Of a DNA stretch of 64,000 nt, positions 47,227 through 55,134 are shown piece after piece. The stretch lies in the NCBI RefSeq assembly GCF_001984195.1, contig NZ_MTQN01000011.1, positions 992,001 to 1,056,000 on the forward strand, read 5' to 3'. The position numbers and the translations under genes are program-made. Within the stretch, counting starts at the first letter, position 1. The number at the start of each line of letters is the position of its first letter. The notes beneath the pieces were generated by a model that was given only the letters and a program-made list of their open reading frames with translations, was not told the origin of the DNA and did not search any database. Source of the stretch: Kribbella sp. ALI-6-A (GTDB lineage Bacteria > Actinomycetota > Actinomycetes > Propionibacteriales > Kribbellaceae).

Positions 47227-49425
47227 ATGAACAAGAGATGGCTGTTCGCGCGCCTGGTGCTGGTCGGCGTGCTGCTGGCCGGGGCGCTGGCGCCGACGCC
47301 GGCCCAGAGCATCAGCGCGTCGCTGTCGGCCGAGCACAGTCCGGTCTGGCAGACCAACGGCAGCGTCCAGGGCCTCGCCGTGGCGGCAGGCAAGGCGTAC
47401 GCCGGCGGCCGCTTCACCAGCGTCCGCCCGCCGGGCTCGCCGCTGGGCACCAACGAGGTCGGGCAGGCCTACCTGGCCGCCTTCGACGCCACCACCGGCG
47501 ACCTGGTGGCCGCGTTCAACCCGGTCCTGAACGGCCAGGTGTACGCCGTCGCGGCATCGGCCGACGGGTCGCGGATCTACGTCGGTGGCGACTTCACCCA
47601 GGTCAACGGCGTGACCCGCAACCGGATCGCCGCCTTCGACACCGCCACCGGCCAGCTGGTCAGCAACTTCAAGCCGTCGGTGTCGTACCGGGTCAAGACG
47701 ATCGCGGTCTCCGGCAACACCGTGTACTTCGGCGGCTCGTTCGGCCTGGTCAACGGCCTGGAGCGGCTGCGGCTGGCCGCGGTCTCCGCCGACCTCGGCA
47801 CTTTGTTGCCCTGGGCACCTGCGGTGAACGGCGACGTGTACGCCGTGGACGTGGCCGACGACGGCTCGAAGCTCTACGCCGGTGGCCAGTTCAGCACCGT
47901 CAACGGCACCAACCAGAACACCGTCTCCAGCCTGGACCCGGCGACCGGCGCGGTGCTGCCGTTCCCGGCCGCCTCGGCGGTCCCGCCGCCCAACGGCTCC
48001 TGCACCACGCGGGTGAAGACGATCGACGCCAGCGGCGACAAGGTCTACTTCGGCAACGGCGGTGACGGCGGCGGCTGCTTCGACGGCACCTGGGCCGCGG
48101 ACGTCGCGACCGGCGCGCTGATCTGGAAGAACCAGTGCCTGGGCGCCACCGAGGCCGTCAAGGTCGTCAACGGCTGGCTCTACAAGGGCTCGCACGCCCA
48201 CGACTGCGCCTACAACGGCGCGGGCGGCTTCCCGCAGGGCTTCGGCTACCGCTTCCTGCTGACCGAGTCGCTCACCGACGGCACCATCGGTCCCTGGTTC
48301 CCGAACACCAACGCCGGTCCGCCCACCGAGGTCGGCCCGCTGGCGTTCGCCACCGGCGGCTCCGACCTGTGGGTCGGCGGCGACTTCACCACCAGCAACG
48401 GCGTCGGCCAGCAGGGCCTGACCCGGTTCACCAACGCCGGCCCGGGCGCCGCTCCGGCCAAGCCCGCGAAGCTGACGCCGTACAGCGTGCGGCCCGGACA
48501 GGTGGAGATCCACTTCCCGACCGTGGTCGACAACGACGACAGCACGCTGACCTACCGGCTGCTGAAGGGCTTCACCAACACCACGATCGCGACCTGGACC
48601 GCCACGTCGACGCCGTGGGACAAGCCGTGGCTGCACTACACCGACACCGCGGCGACGCCCGGCGAGGTGACCAACTACCGGGTCGAGGTGACCGACGGTA
48701 CGACGACGCTGCGCGGCAACTACTCCGATCCGATCACGGTCGCGAGCACGACCTCCACGGCGTACGACGAACTGCTGAAGGCCGACGGCCCGCAGGCGTA
48801 CTGGCGGCTCGGTGAAGCCGCCGGCACCACCACGTCGGCGGACTCCTCCGGCCAGAGCAACAACGGCACCTACAACGGGATCACGCTCGGCACGCCGGGA
48901 GCGATCGCCGGCAACACGGCGGCCACGACCAGCTCCACCGGCCGGATGGTCGGCGAGAAGGCGTACAGCATGCCGCAGCAGTTCACCGTCGAGGCGTGGG
49001 TGAAGCAGAGCTTCCTGCGCGGCGGCCGGATCATCGGCTTCGGCAACTCCAAGACCGGCAACAGCGCCGACGGCGGGGACCGGATGCTCTACATGCGCAG
49101 CAGCGGCGCGATCAGCTTCGGCGTCAACGACGGCACCCGTCGCGTGCTCACCAGCGCGTCGAACAAGAACGACAACCAGTGGCACCACGTGGTCGGCACC
49201 TACGCCGACGGCACGATGAGCTTGTACGTCGACGGCGTGTTGGCCGGCACCCAGAGCGTCGGGACGGCCGCGTTGTACTACGGTTGGTGGCGGGTCGGTT
49301 ACGACAACACCAGCAACTGGTCCGGCGGCGGCGCCACCCAGACCGGGATGGCGATCGACGAAGCGGCCGTGTACCCGTACGCGTTCACCGCGGTACAGGT
49401 CAAGGCGCACTACGACGCACGCTGA
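47227..49425 (+). CDS. Exported beta-propeller protein with LamG-type domain
   Basis: A 732-residue exported protein. Signal peptide: MNKRWLFARLVLVGVLLAGALAPTPAQS. Residues about 35-420 form repeats of 45-50 residues with the consensus VYVGGDFTxVNGxxRNRIAAFDxATG, typical of an extracellular beta-propeller (delta-60/DUF5122-like). The repeat ICLGATEAVK...GSHAHDC region holds cysteines conserved in the next gene. An FN3-like domain (about 425-510) and a LamG/concanavalin-like domain (about 515-730; PQAYWRLGEAAG, FTVEAWVKQ, NQWHHVVGTYADGTMSLYVDG) follow. ATG 47227 is preceded by a G-rich tract within a small hairpin. It is divergent from the Wzz gene and could bind the surface polymer; no catalytic motif is seen. 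Confidence 0.83.
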   Translation: MNKRWLFARLVLVGVLLAGALAPTPAQSISASLSAEHSPVWQTNGSVQGLAVAAGKAYAGGRFTSVRPPGSPLGTNEVGQAYLAAFDATTGDLVAAFNPVLNGQVYAVAASADGSRIYVGGDFTQVNGVTRNRIAAFDTATGQLVSNFKPSVSYRVKTIAVSGNTVYFGGSFGLVNGLERLRLAAVSADLGTLLPWAPAVNGDVYAVDVADDGSKLYAGGQFSTVNGTNQNTVSSLDPATGAVLPFPAASAVPPPNGSCTTRVKTIDASGDKVYFGNGGDGGGCFDGTWAADVATGALIWKNQCLGATEAVKVVNGWLYKGSHAHDCAYNGAGGFPQGFGYRFLLTESLTDGTIGPWFPNTNAGPPTEVGPLAFATGGSDLWVGGDFTTSNGVGQQGLTRFTNAGPGAAPAKPAKLTPYSVRPGQVEIHFPTVVDNDDSTLTYRLLKGFTNTTIATWTATSTPWDKPWLHYTDTAATPGEVTNYRVEVTDGTTTLRGNYSDPITVASTTSTAYDELLKADGPQAYWRLGEAAGTTTSADSSGQSNNGTYNGITLGTPGAIAGNTAATTSSTGRMVGEKAYSMPQQFTVEAWVKQSFLRGGRIIGFGNSKTGNSADGGDRMLYMRSSGAISFGVNDGTRRVLTSASNKNDNQWHHVVGTYADGTMSLYVDGVLAGTQSVGTAALYYGWWRVGYDNTSNWSGGGATQTGMAIDEAAVYPYAFTAVQVKAHYDAR

Positions 49426-49463
49426 GCGGACAGTCAGCCTGCTATAGCACAACGTGATAACGC

Positions 49464-49508
49464 TGGTGGGAGGTCGCCTTCCACGGGGCTTCCCACCACC
49501 GCTAGATT
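49464..49508 (+). terminator. Hairpin and adjacent -10 between the two propeller genes
   Basis: TGGTGGGA (49464-49471) pairs with TCCCACCA (49491-49498), extendable to about 10 bp, 38 nt after the preceding stop. Directly after it TAGATT (49503-49508) is a good -10 for the following gene. The two propeller genes are therefore probably separate transcription units. Confidence 0.5.
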
Positions 49509-49553
49509 TCGCGTGCTGCAACAGACAGGCCCGCCCGCTTTCTGAGGACATCG

Positions 49554-51095
49554 ATGAAGAAGTTAGTTCTGGTACTAGTCACCGCCGCGGCCGTCGTGGC
49601 CGCGGCGCTGATCCCGCCCGGTGCCCCGGTGGTGGCCGCCGCGCCCGGGTTCGGTACGGCGGTCTCGGCGGTGAAGCAGAGTTCCTGGCAGACCAACGCG
49701 CCGGTGAACGCGATCGCCATCGCCGGTAACAACGTGTTCGTCGGGGGCCTGTTCACCCGGGTCCGGCCGCCGGGCAAGCCGGCCGGGCAGGGCGAGGCGG
49801 TGCGCACGTACCTGGCCTCGTTCAGCCGCACCAGCGGCAACGCCTCCGGCTTCGCGCCGAAGCTGAACGGTCCGGTGTGGAGCATCGCGACGTCGCTGGA
49901 CCAGAAGTGGATCGTGGTCGGTGGGGACTTCACCACGGTCAACGGCCAGCCGCGCAACCGGATCGCGATGTTCAACGCCGCGACCGGCGCGCTGAGCAGC
50001 TTCCGGCCCTCGGTCAACTTCCGGGTCAAGGCGGTGGCGATCTACGGCAACAGCGTCTTCTTCGGTGGGTCCTTCGGCCGGGTCTCCGGGGTGGAGCGCA
50101 ACCGGCTGGCCGCGGTCGCGCTGAACAGCGGTGCGCTGCTGCCGTGGAACCCGAACGCCAACGACGACGTGTACGCGATCGACGTCGCCGACAACGGCAC
50201 CAAGGTGTACGCCGGCGGTCCGTTCACCACCGTCCGCGGCCAGCACCACAACACGCTGGTCGCGCTGAACAACAGCACCGGCGTGCCGTACGCCATGCCG
50301 GCCGCGTCCGCCATCCCCGAACCGGTCCTGGTTCCGCCCAACAAGTGCGTCACCCGGGTGAAGGACATCGACACCTACGGCTCGAAGGTGTTCGTCGCCA
50401 ACGGCGGTGACGGGACCGGCTGCTACGACGGCATCCTCGCCGCGGACGTTGCCACCGGCAAGCTGTTGTGGCAGAGCAAGTGCCTGGGCGCGACCGAGGC
50501 GGTCAAGGCGATCGGCAACTGGCTCTACAAGGGATCGCACGCGCACAACTGCAGCCCGGACGAGCCGAGCTACTTCAAGGACGGCTCCGGCACGCACTAC
50601 CTGCTCGTGCACAGCGGGGTGACCGGCAAGCTCGGTCCCTGGTTCCCCAACACCGACGCCGACCCGAACAGCTCGACCAAGGTGGGTCCGCTGGCGATGG
50701 CCGCCACCGGCACCGACCTGTGGGTCGGCGGCGACTTCCTCAAGGTGAACGGGACCGGCCAGCAGGGCATCACCCGGTTCACCAACGCGATCGGTGGCGC
50801 GAAGGCACCGGCACCGGCCGCCCCCGCGGCGAACAGCCCGGTCGCGAACAAGGTCGGACTGTCCTTCCGGACCGTCGTCGACCCGGACAACATCACGCTG
50901 ACCTACAAGGTCTACCAGGGCACCCGGCTGGTCGGGACCTGGAACCGCAACACCTACAAGTGGCAGGCCTCGCAGCTGGTCACCTACACCGACACCGGCG
51001 TGAAGAGCGGGCAGCAGGTCAACTACCGCGTCGAGGTCCTCGACGGGCGCAACGTGGTCAAGTCCGCCACGTCGGCCACGGTGGTCGTGAGGTAA
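49554..51095 (+). CDS. Exported beta-propeller protein with FN3-like domain
   Basis: A 513-residue exported protein, paralogous to the previous gene. Signal peptide: MKKLVLVLVTAAAVVAAALIPPGAPVVAA. The propeller region (about 35-410) has the same repeats (VVGGDFTTVNGQPRNRIAMFNAATG, VFFGGSFGRVSGVERNRLAAV, VYAGGPFTTVRGQ) and the KCLGATEAVKAIGNWLYKGSHAHNC block. It ends with an FN3-like domain (about 415-513) and has no LamG domain. ATG 49554 is 6 nt after GAGG. The stop is 8 nt from the end of the convergent flippase gene, whose last codons contain the probable terminator. Confidence 0.83.
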   Translation: MKKLVLVLVTAAAVVAAALIPPGAPVVAAAPGFGTAVSAVKQSSWQTNAPVNAIAIAGNNVFVGGLFTRVRPPGKPAGQGEAVRTYLASFSRTSGNASGFAPKLNGPVWSIATSLDQKWIVVGGDFTTVNGQPRNRIAMFNAATGALSSFRPSVNFRVKAVAIYGNSVFFGGSFGRVSGVERNRLAAVALNSGALLPWNPNANDDVYAIDVADNGTKVYAGGPFTTVRGQHHNTLVALNNSTGVPYAMPAASAIPEPVLVPPNKCVTRVKDIDTYGSKVFVANGGDGTGCYDGILAADVATGKLLWQSKCLGATEAVKAIGNWLYKGSHAHNCSPDEPSYFKDGSGTHYLLVHSGVTGKLGPWFPNTDADPNSSTKVGPLAMAATGTDLWVGGDFLKVNGTGQQGITRFTNAIGGAKAPAPAAPAANSPVANKVGLSFRTVVDPDNITLTYKVYQGTRLVGTWNRNTYKWQASQLVTYTDTGVKSGQQVNYRVEVLDGRNVVKSATSATVVVR

Positions 51096-51102
51096 CGAAC
51101 CT

Positions 51103-52410
51103 CTAGAGCACGGACGTGGTGGGTCCCGCTTCGGCGGGCCCACCACGTTCTGTTTCACCCGCCGCGCGGTGGGCGGCGAGCGCCCGGTGGGCCTCGTGCC
51201 ACCACAGGAGCAGGGTGAAGAAGGCCGCGGCGGCCAGGCCCCAGGCAGCGCCTCGCGCGCCGTTCAAGGCGGCGCCGGTGACGCCCGCGGTGATGAGCAC
51301 GACCGACGAGATCAGCCTGACCCGCAGACCCCGCCCGGCCGCCGCCAGCGCGCGCATGATGGCGAAGGCGCCGGCGTTGGAGGCACCGAGGGCCTGCAGC
51401 AGGATGACCGGCACCATGACAGCACTGGCTTCGGCCCAGACGCCCGGACCGAGCAGGGCCCGGCCGATCGACTCCGGCAGCAGCAGGAAGACCGCTCCCC
51501 AGGCCAACGCGCCGGCGCCGACTCCGGCCGAGATGACCAGGCCGACCCGCCACAGCCGCCGGTACGAGTGCTTCAGCGCCCGAGCCGCCTCCGGTACGGC
51601 GACCGCCCGGATCCCCTGGTTGAGCACGTTCACCGGTCCGAGCAGCACCTGGGCGCCGCGGATGCCGGAGACGGCCGCGATCCCGGCGGCCGCGGTGATG
51701 CCGAGCATGTAGACCTGGATCGTGCCGCTGACCGCGAGCATCTCCCCGACGTACTTGGGGGTGAGGTCGCGGTTGGCCTTCAGCCAGTGCCTGACCAGCT
51801 GGAAGCGCGGCGTCAGACCGCTCTGGAACCGCCCGAACACCGCGGCGATCACCGCACCGAGTCCCCAGCACAACGTCAGCGAGAACGCCGACGCCGCGCC
51901 GGTCAGGTAGAGCCCGCCGAACAGCACGGCCATCGCGATCAGCCAGACCAGGTCGTTGAGGAACGCCCGGCGGCCGTCCCCCACGACGAAAAAGGCCCAG
52001 CGCCACGCGTCCTGCAGCAGCAGCCCGGGCATCGTCACCGCGAACGCGACCAGCACCCCGGGCGACGGTACGCCGGGGAACGCCGCGATCAGCAGCCCGA
52101 CGACGAGCGCCGCGAGTCCGGCGAGCAGGGCGGTCGCCGTACTGGAGCGCACGGCCTTCTCCCAGGCCGGGGTGCGGGCACCGGAGTGCCGAACGCCCAG
52201 CGGCTCGGTCGCGACCGCCCGGGAGACGTTCAGCGCGATCGTGTAGCCGCCGAAGGCCAGCGCGTAGACACCGAAGTCGGCGACGCTGCTGCTGCGCGCG
52301 ACGAGCACGCCGACGGCCAGGTTGCTGAGGCTGGACAGCCCTTGGTCCGCCAGACCCCAGCCGGCGCGGCCCGCCGGTCCGGCGAGCTTGCTGAGCTTGG
52401 GAAGTTTCAA
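51103..52410 (-). CDS. Wzx/MATE-like polysaccharide flippase
   Basis: A 435-residue integral membrane protein with about 12 hydrophobic segments (for example LAVGVLVARSSSVADFGVYALAFGGYTI and ALLAGLAALVVGLLIAAF). The N-terminal GWGLADQGLSSLSNLAVGVLVAR and the DFGVYALAF segment fit polysaccharide flippases, which carry lipid-linked repeat units across the membrane. TTG 52410 overlaps the WecG-like stop by 4 nt (TTGA); the in-frame extension upstream lies wholly in that gene. It is the last gene of the operon 56759-51103. Confidence 0.82.
   Translation of the reverse strand: MKLPKLSKLAGPAGRAGWGLADQGLSSLSNLAVGVLVARSSSVADFGVYALAFGGYTIALNVSRAVATEPLGVRHSGARTPAWEKAVRSSTATALLAGLAALVVGLLIAAFPGVPSPGVLVAFAVTMPGLLLQDAWRWAFFVVGDGRRAFLNDLVWLIAMAVLFGGLYLTGAASAFSLTLCWGLGAVIAAVFGRFQSGLTPRFQLVRHWLKANRDLTPKYVGEMLAVSGTIQVYMLGITAAAGIAAVSGIRGAQVLLGPVNVLNQGIRAVAVPEAARALKHSYRRLWRVGLVISAGVGAGALAWGAVFLLLPESIGRALLGPGVWAEASAVMVPVILLQALGASNAGAFAIMRALAAAGRGLRVRLISSVVLITAGVTGAALNGARGAAWGLAAAAFFTLLLWWHEAHRALAAHRAAGETERGGPAEAGPTTSVL
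51114..51148 (+). terminator. Strong hairpin inside the 3' end of the flippase gene
   Basis: ACGTGGTGGG-T-CCCGC (51114-51129) pairs with GCGGGCCCACCACGT (51134-51148) around a stable TTCG tetraloop, one T bulged. It lies 18 nt after the stop of the plus-strand propeller gene and within the last 15 or so codons of the minus-strand flippase gene, so one sequence serves as both terminator and coding DNA. Confidence 0.75.
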
Positions 52411-53216
52411 GAAACCGGCTTCGGCGGCCGCAGCAGGATGCCCGCGGCGAACCGCGGGATGCCGAGCAGGTAGCGCTTCCAGAGCCGGCGCGGTTCCTTG
52501 TAGAGCCGGTAGCTCCACTCCAGCCCGGCCTTCTGCATCCAGACCGGCGCCCGGTCCAGCCGCCCGGTGTGGAAGTCGAACGCCGCGCCGACGCCGATCA
52601 GGATCGCCGCGTCCAGCCGGTCGCGGTGCTCGGCCATCCAGCGCTCCTGCTTCGGCGCGCCGAGCCCGACCCAGACGATGTCCGGCCCGGCCGCGTTGAT
52701 CTTCCCGACGATCTCCGCGTCCTCCTCGGCCGACAGCGCCCGGTACGGCGGGGAGTAGGTGCCCGCGACGAACAGCGACGGGTGTTTGGCGACGAAGTTG
52801 TCCCGCAGCTGCTCGGCGACGCCGTCGGCTCCGCCGTAGAAGTACTGCGACCAGCCGCGCTCGGCCGCCTCGGCCATCACGCGCTCGATCAGGTCCGGCC
52901 CACAGACCCGGGCCATCCGGTCGAACCCGGCCCGCTTGCCGGCCCAGACCAGCGGCATGCCGTCGGCCAGCGTCAGGCCGGAGGTGTTGTAGACCTCGGT
53001 GAGCTCCGCGTCGGCCCGGGCGTGCAGCAACGCGTTCATGTCGGACACGCAGACCAGGTGCCGCTCACCGGCGGCGATCCACCCGGCGAACGTCTCGACG
53101 GTGTCGTCCATGTCGGTGACGCTGACGTGGATACCGAGCACGTCGACCCGCTGGTCCCAGCCGTTGCTGTCACCGCTGCGGGTGCTGGTGGCTGTCTCGG
53201 TCTCTTCGACACTCAT
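52407..53216 (-). CDS. WecG/TagA/CpsF-family glycosyltransferase
   Basis: A 269-residue GT26 enzyme, which adds a sugar (ManNAc, ManNAcA or similar) to a lipid-linked intermediate. Typical segments are VCVSDMNALLHARADAEL, GLTLADGMPLVWAGK, YFYGGADGVAEQL, VGLGAPKQERWMAEH and GVGAAFDFHTGRLDRAPVWMQKAGLEW; the Asp in the ADGMP motif is the usual catalytic-base candidate. The C-terminal membrane-association tail is Arg-rich. ATG 53216 overlaps the gmd stop by 4 nt. No membrane segment. Confidence 0.92.
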   Translation of the reverse strand: MSVEETETATSTRSGDSNGWDQRVDVLGIHVSVTDMDDTVETFAGWIAAGERHLVCVSDMNALLHARADAELTEVYNTSGLTLADGMPLVWAGKRAGFDRMARVCGPDLIERVMAEAAERGWSQYFYGGADGVAEQLRDNFVAKHPSLFVAGTYSPPYRALSAEEDAEIVGKINAAGPDIVWVGLGAPKQERWMAEHRDRLDAAILIGVGAAFDFHTGRLDRAPVWMQKAGLEWSYRLYKEPRRLWKRYLLGIPRFAAGILLRPPKPVS

Positions 53217-54202
53217 GCGTTCGCCTGCTCGGTCAGGGCCGCCAGGTCTGCGTCGACCATGATGCGGACCAGCTCGGGCACGTGCACCTGGGCCTTCCAG
53301 CCCAGCTCGGCCTGCGCCTTGGACGCGTCGCCGATCAGCGAATCCACCTCGGTCGGCCGCTCGTAGCGCTGGTCGTGGTCGACGTGCGCCTCCCAGTCCA
53401 GCCCCGCGTGCTGGAACGACAGCTCGACGAAGTCCCGCACCGAGTACGACGTGCCGGTCGCCACCACGTAGTCGCTCGGTTCGTCGTGCTGCAGCATCCG
53501 CCACATGCCCTCGACGTACTCCGGCGCGTAGCCCCAGTCCCGGCAGGCGTCCAGGTTGCCCAGGTACAGCCGCTTCTCCAGGCCCAGCTTGATCCGCGCC
53601 ACCGCCCGGGTGATCTTGCGCGTCACGAACGTCTCGCCGCGCCGCGGGCTCTCGTGGTTGAACAGGATCCCGTTCACCGCGAACATGTCGTAGGCCTCGC
53701 GGTAGTTACGCGTCATCCAGAACCCGTACACCTTGGCCGCGCCGTACGGCGAGCGCGGGTAGAACGGGGTCAGCTCGTTCTGCGGCGGCGGCGTCGCGCC
53801 GAACATCTCCGACGAGCTGGCCTGGTAGAACCGGCAGTCCAGCCCGATCATCCGGATCGCCTCGAGCAACCGGGTGGTGCCCATGCCGGTGGTGTCGCCG
53901 GTGTACTCCGGCTCGTCGAAACTCACCCGGACGTGGCTCTGCGCGGCCAGGTGGTAGACCTCGTCGGGCTGGATCGAGGCGAGCAACGTGACCAAGCGCG
54001 AGCCGTCGGTCAGGTCGCCGTAGTGCAGGAACAGCCGCTTGTCCGGCTCGTGCGGATCGGTGTACAGGTGGTCGATCCGGCGCGTGTTGAACGTGCTGGC
54101 CCGGCGGATCAGGCCGTGCACCTCGTACCCCTTGGCGAGCAGCAGCTCGGCCAGGTAGGACCCGTCCTGACCGGTGATCCCGGTGATGAACGCCTTCTTC
54201 AT
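53213..54202 (-). CDS. gmd: GDP-mannose 4,6-dehydratase
   Basis: A 329-residue SDR-type enzyme forming GDP-4-keto-6-deoxymannose. NADP motif: ITGITGQDGSYLAELLL, then IRRASTFNTRRIDHLY. Catalytic residues lie in ASSSEMFGA (Ser, Glu) and PYGAAKVY (YxxxK). NHESPRRGETFVTRKITRA and GNLDACRDWGYAPEYVEGMW are GMD-specific. Its ATG overlaps the preceding fcl stop by 4 nt. With Fcl it gives GDP-L-fucose. No mannose-1-phosphate guanylyltransferase gene is present in the window. Confidence 0.95.
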   Translation of the reverse strand: MKKAFITGITGQDGSYLAELLLAKGYEVHGLIRRASTFNTRRIDHLYTDPHEPDKRLFLHYGDLTDGSRLVTLLASIQPDEVYHLAAQSHVRVSFDEPEYTGDTTGMGTTRLLEAIRMIGLDCRFYQASSSEMFGATPPPQNELTPFYPRSPYGAAKVYGFWMTRNYREAYDMFAVNGILFNHESPRRGETFVTRKITRAVARIKLGLEKRLYLGNLDACRDWGYAPEYVEGMWRMLQHDEPSDYVVATGTSYSVRDFVELSFQHAGLDWEAHVDHDQRYERPTEVDSLIGDASKAQAELGWKAQVHVPELVRIMVDADLAALTEQANA

Positions 54203-55134
54203 GCCTGCTGCTCCAGGTACCAGTCGTAGGTCGCGGCCACACCCTCGTCGAGACCGATGGACGGCTTCCAGCCCAGAGCCCGCAGCCTGCTCACGTCGAG
54301 CAGCTTGCGGGGGGTGCCGTCCGGCTTGGACAGATCGTTGCTGATGGCACCGGTGTAGCCGACCACCTTCGCGACCAGCTCGGCCAGCTCGCGGATCGTC
54401 ACGTCGGTGCCGACGCCGACGTTGATCGGCTCCGGCTCGTCGTAGTGGTCCAGCAGGTGCACGCACGCGTCGGCCAGATCGTCCACGTGCAGGAACTCGC
54501 GCCGCGGCGTACCGCTGCCCCACAGCACCACCTCGGGCGCCTCGGACACCTTCGCCTCGTGGAACCGGCGAATCAGCGCGGGCAGCACGTGCGAGCTGGT
54601 CGGGTCGAAGTTGTCGTTCGGCCCGTACAGGTTGGTCGGCATCGCGGAGATCCAGGACAGCCCGTACTGGCGGCGGACGGCCTGGACCTGCATGATGCCG
54701 GCGATCTTGGCGATCGCGTACGCGTCGTTGGTCGGCTCCAGCTCACCGGTGAGCAGGCTGGACTCGCGGATCGGCTGGTCGGCGTACTTGGGATAGATGC
54801 ACGACGAGCCGAGGAACAGCAGCCGCGGCACCCGGACCGCCAGCGCCGCGTCCATCAGGTTGACCTGGATCCGCAGGTTGTCGCTCAAGAACTCCGTCGG
54901 GTGATCCCGGTTGGCCAGGATGCCGCCGACCCGCGCGGCGGCGTCGATCACCACGGCCGGGCGGTGCTCGGCCAGGAACGCCGTCGTGGCCGCGCGGTCG
55001 CGCAGGTCGAGCTCGGCCGACGAGGCGCCGATCAGGTGGCTGAACCCGGCCGCTTCGAGCCGGCGCCAGACGGCTGAGCCGACCAGACCACGGTGCCCCG
55101 CGACGTACACCGGCGACCGGGGGTCGATCGTCAT
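54199..55134 (-). CDS. fcl: GDP-L-fucose synthase
   Basis: A 311-residue SDR-type epimerase-reductase that completes GDP-L-fucose. Motifs: VYVAGHRGLVGSAVWRRL, AARVGGILAN, FLGSSCIYPKYA (Ser, Cys), YAIAKIAGI (YxxxK) and GPNDNFDPTSSHVLPALIRRFHEA, all characteristic. ATG 55134 overlaps the sugar transferase stop by 1 nt (TGATG), with GGAG 7 nt upstream. The presence of Gmd and Fcl strongly suggests fucose (or a derived 6-deoxyhexose) in the polymer. Confidence 0.95.
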   Translation of the reverse strand: MTIDPRSPVYVAGHRGLVGSAVWRRLEAAGFSHLIGASSAELDLRDRAATTAFLAEHRPAVVIDAAARVGGILANRDHPTEFLSDNLRIQVNLMDAALAVRVPRLLFLGSSCIYPKYADQPIRESSLLTGELEPTNDAYAIAKIAGIMQVQAVRRQYGLSWISAMPTNLYGPNDNFDPTSSHVLPALIRRFHEAKVSEAPEVVLWGSGTPRREFLHVDDLADACVHLLDHYDEPEPINVGVGTDVTIRELAELVAKVVGYTGAISNDLSKPDGTPRKLLDVSRLRALGWKPSIGLDEGVAATYDWYLEQQA

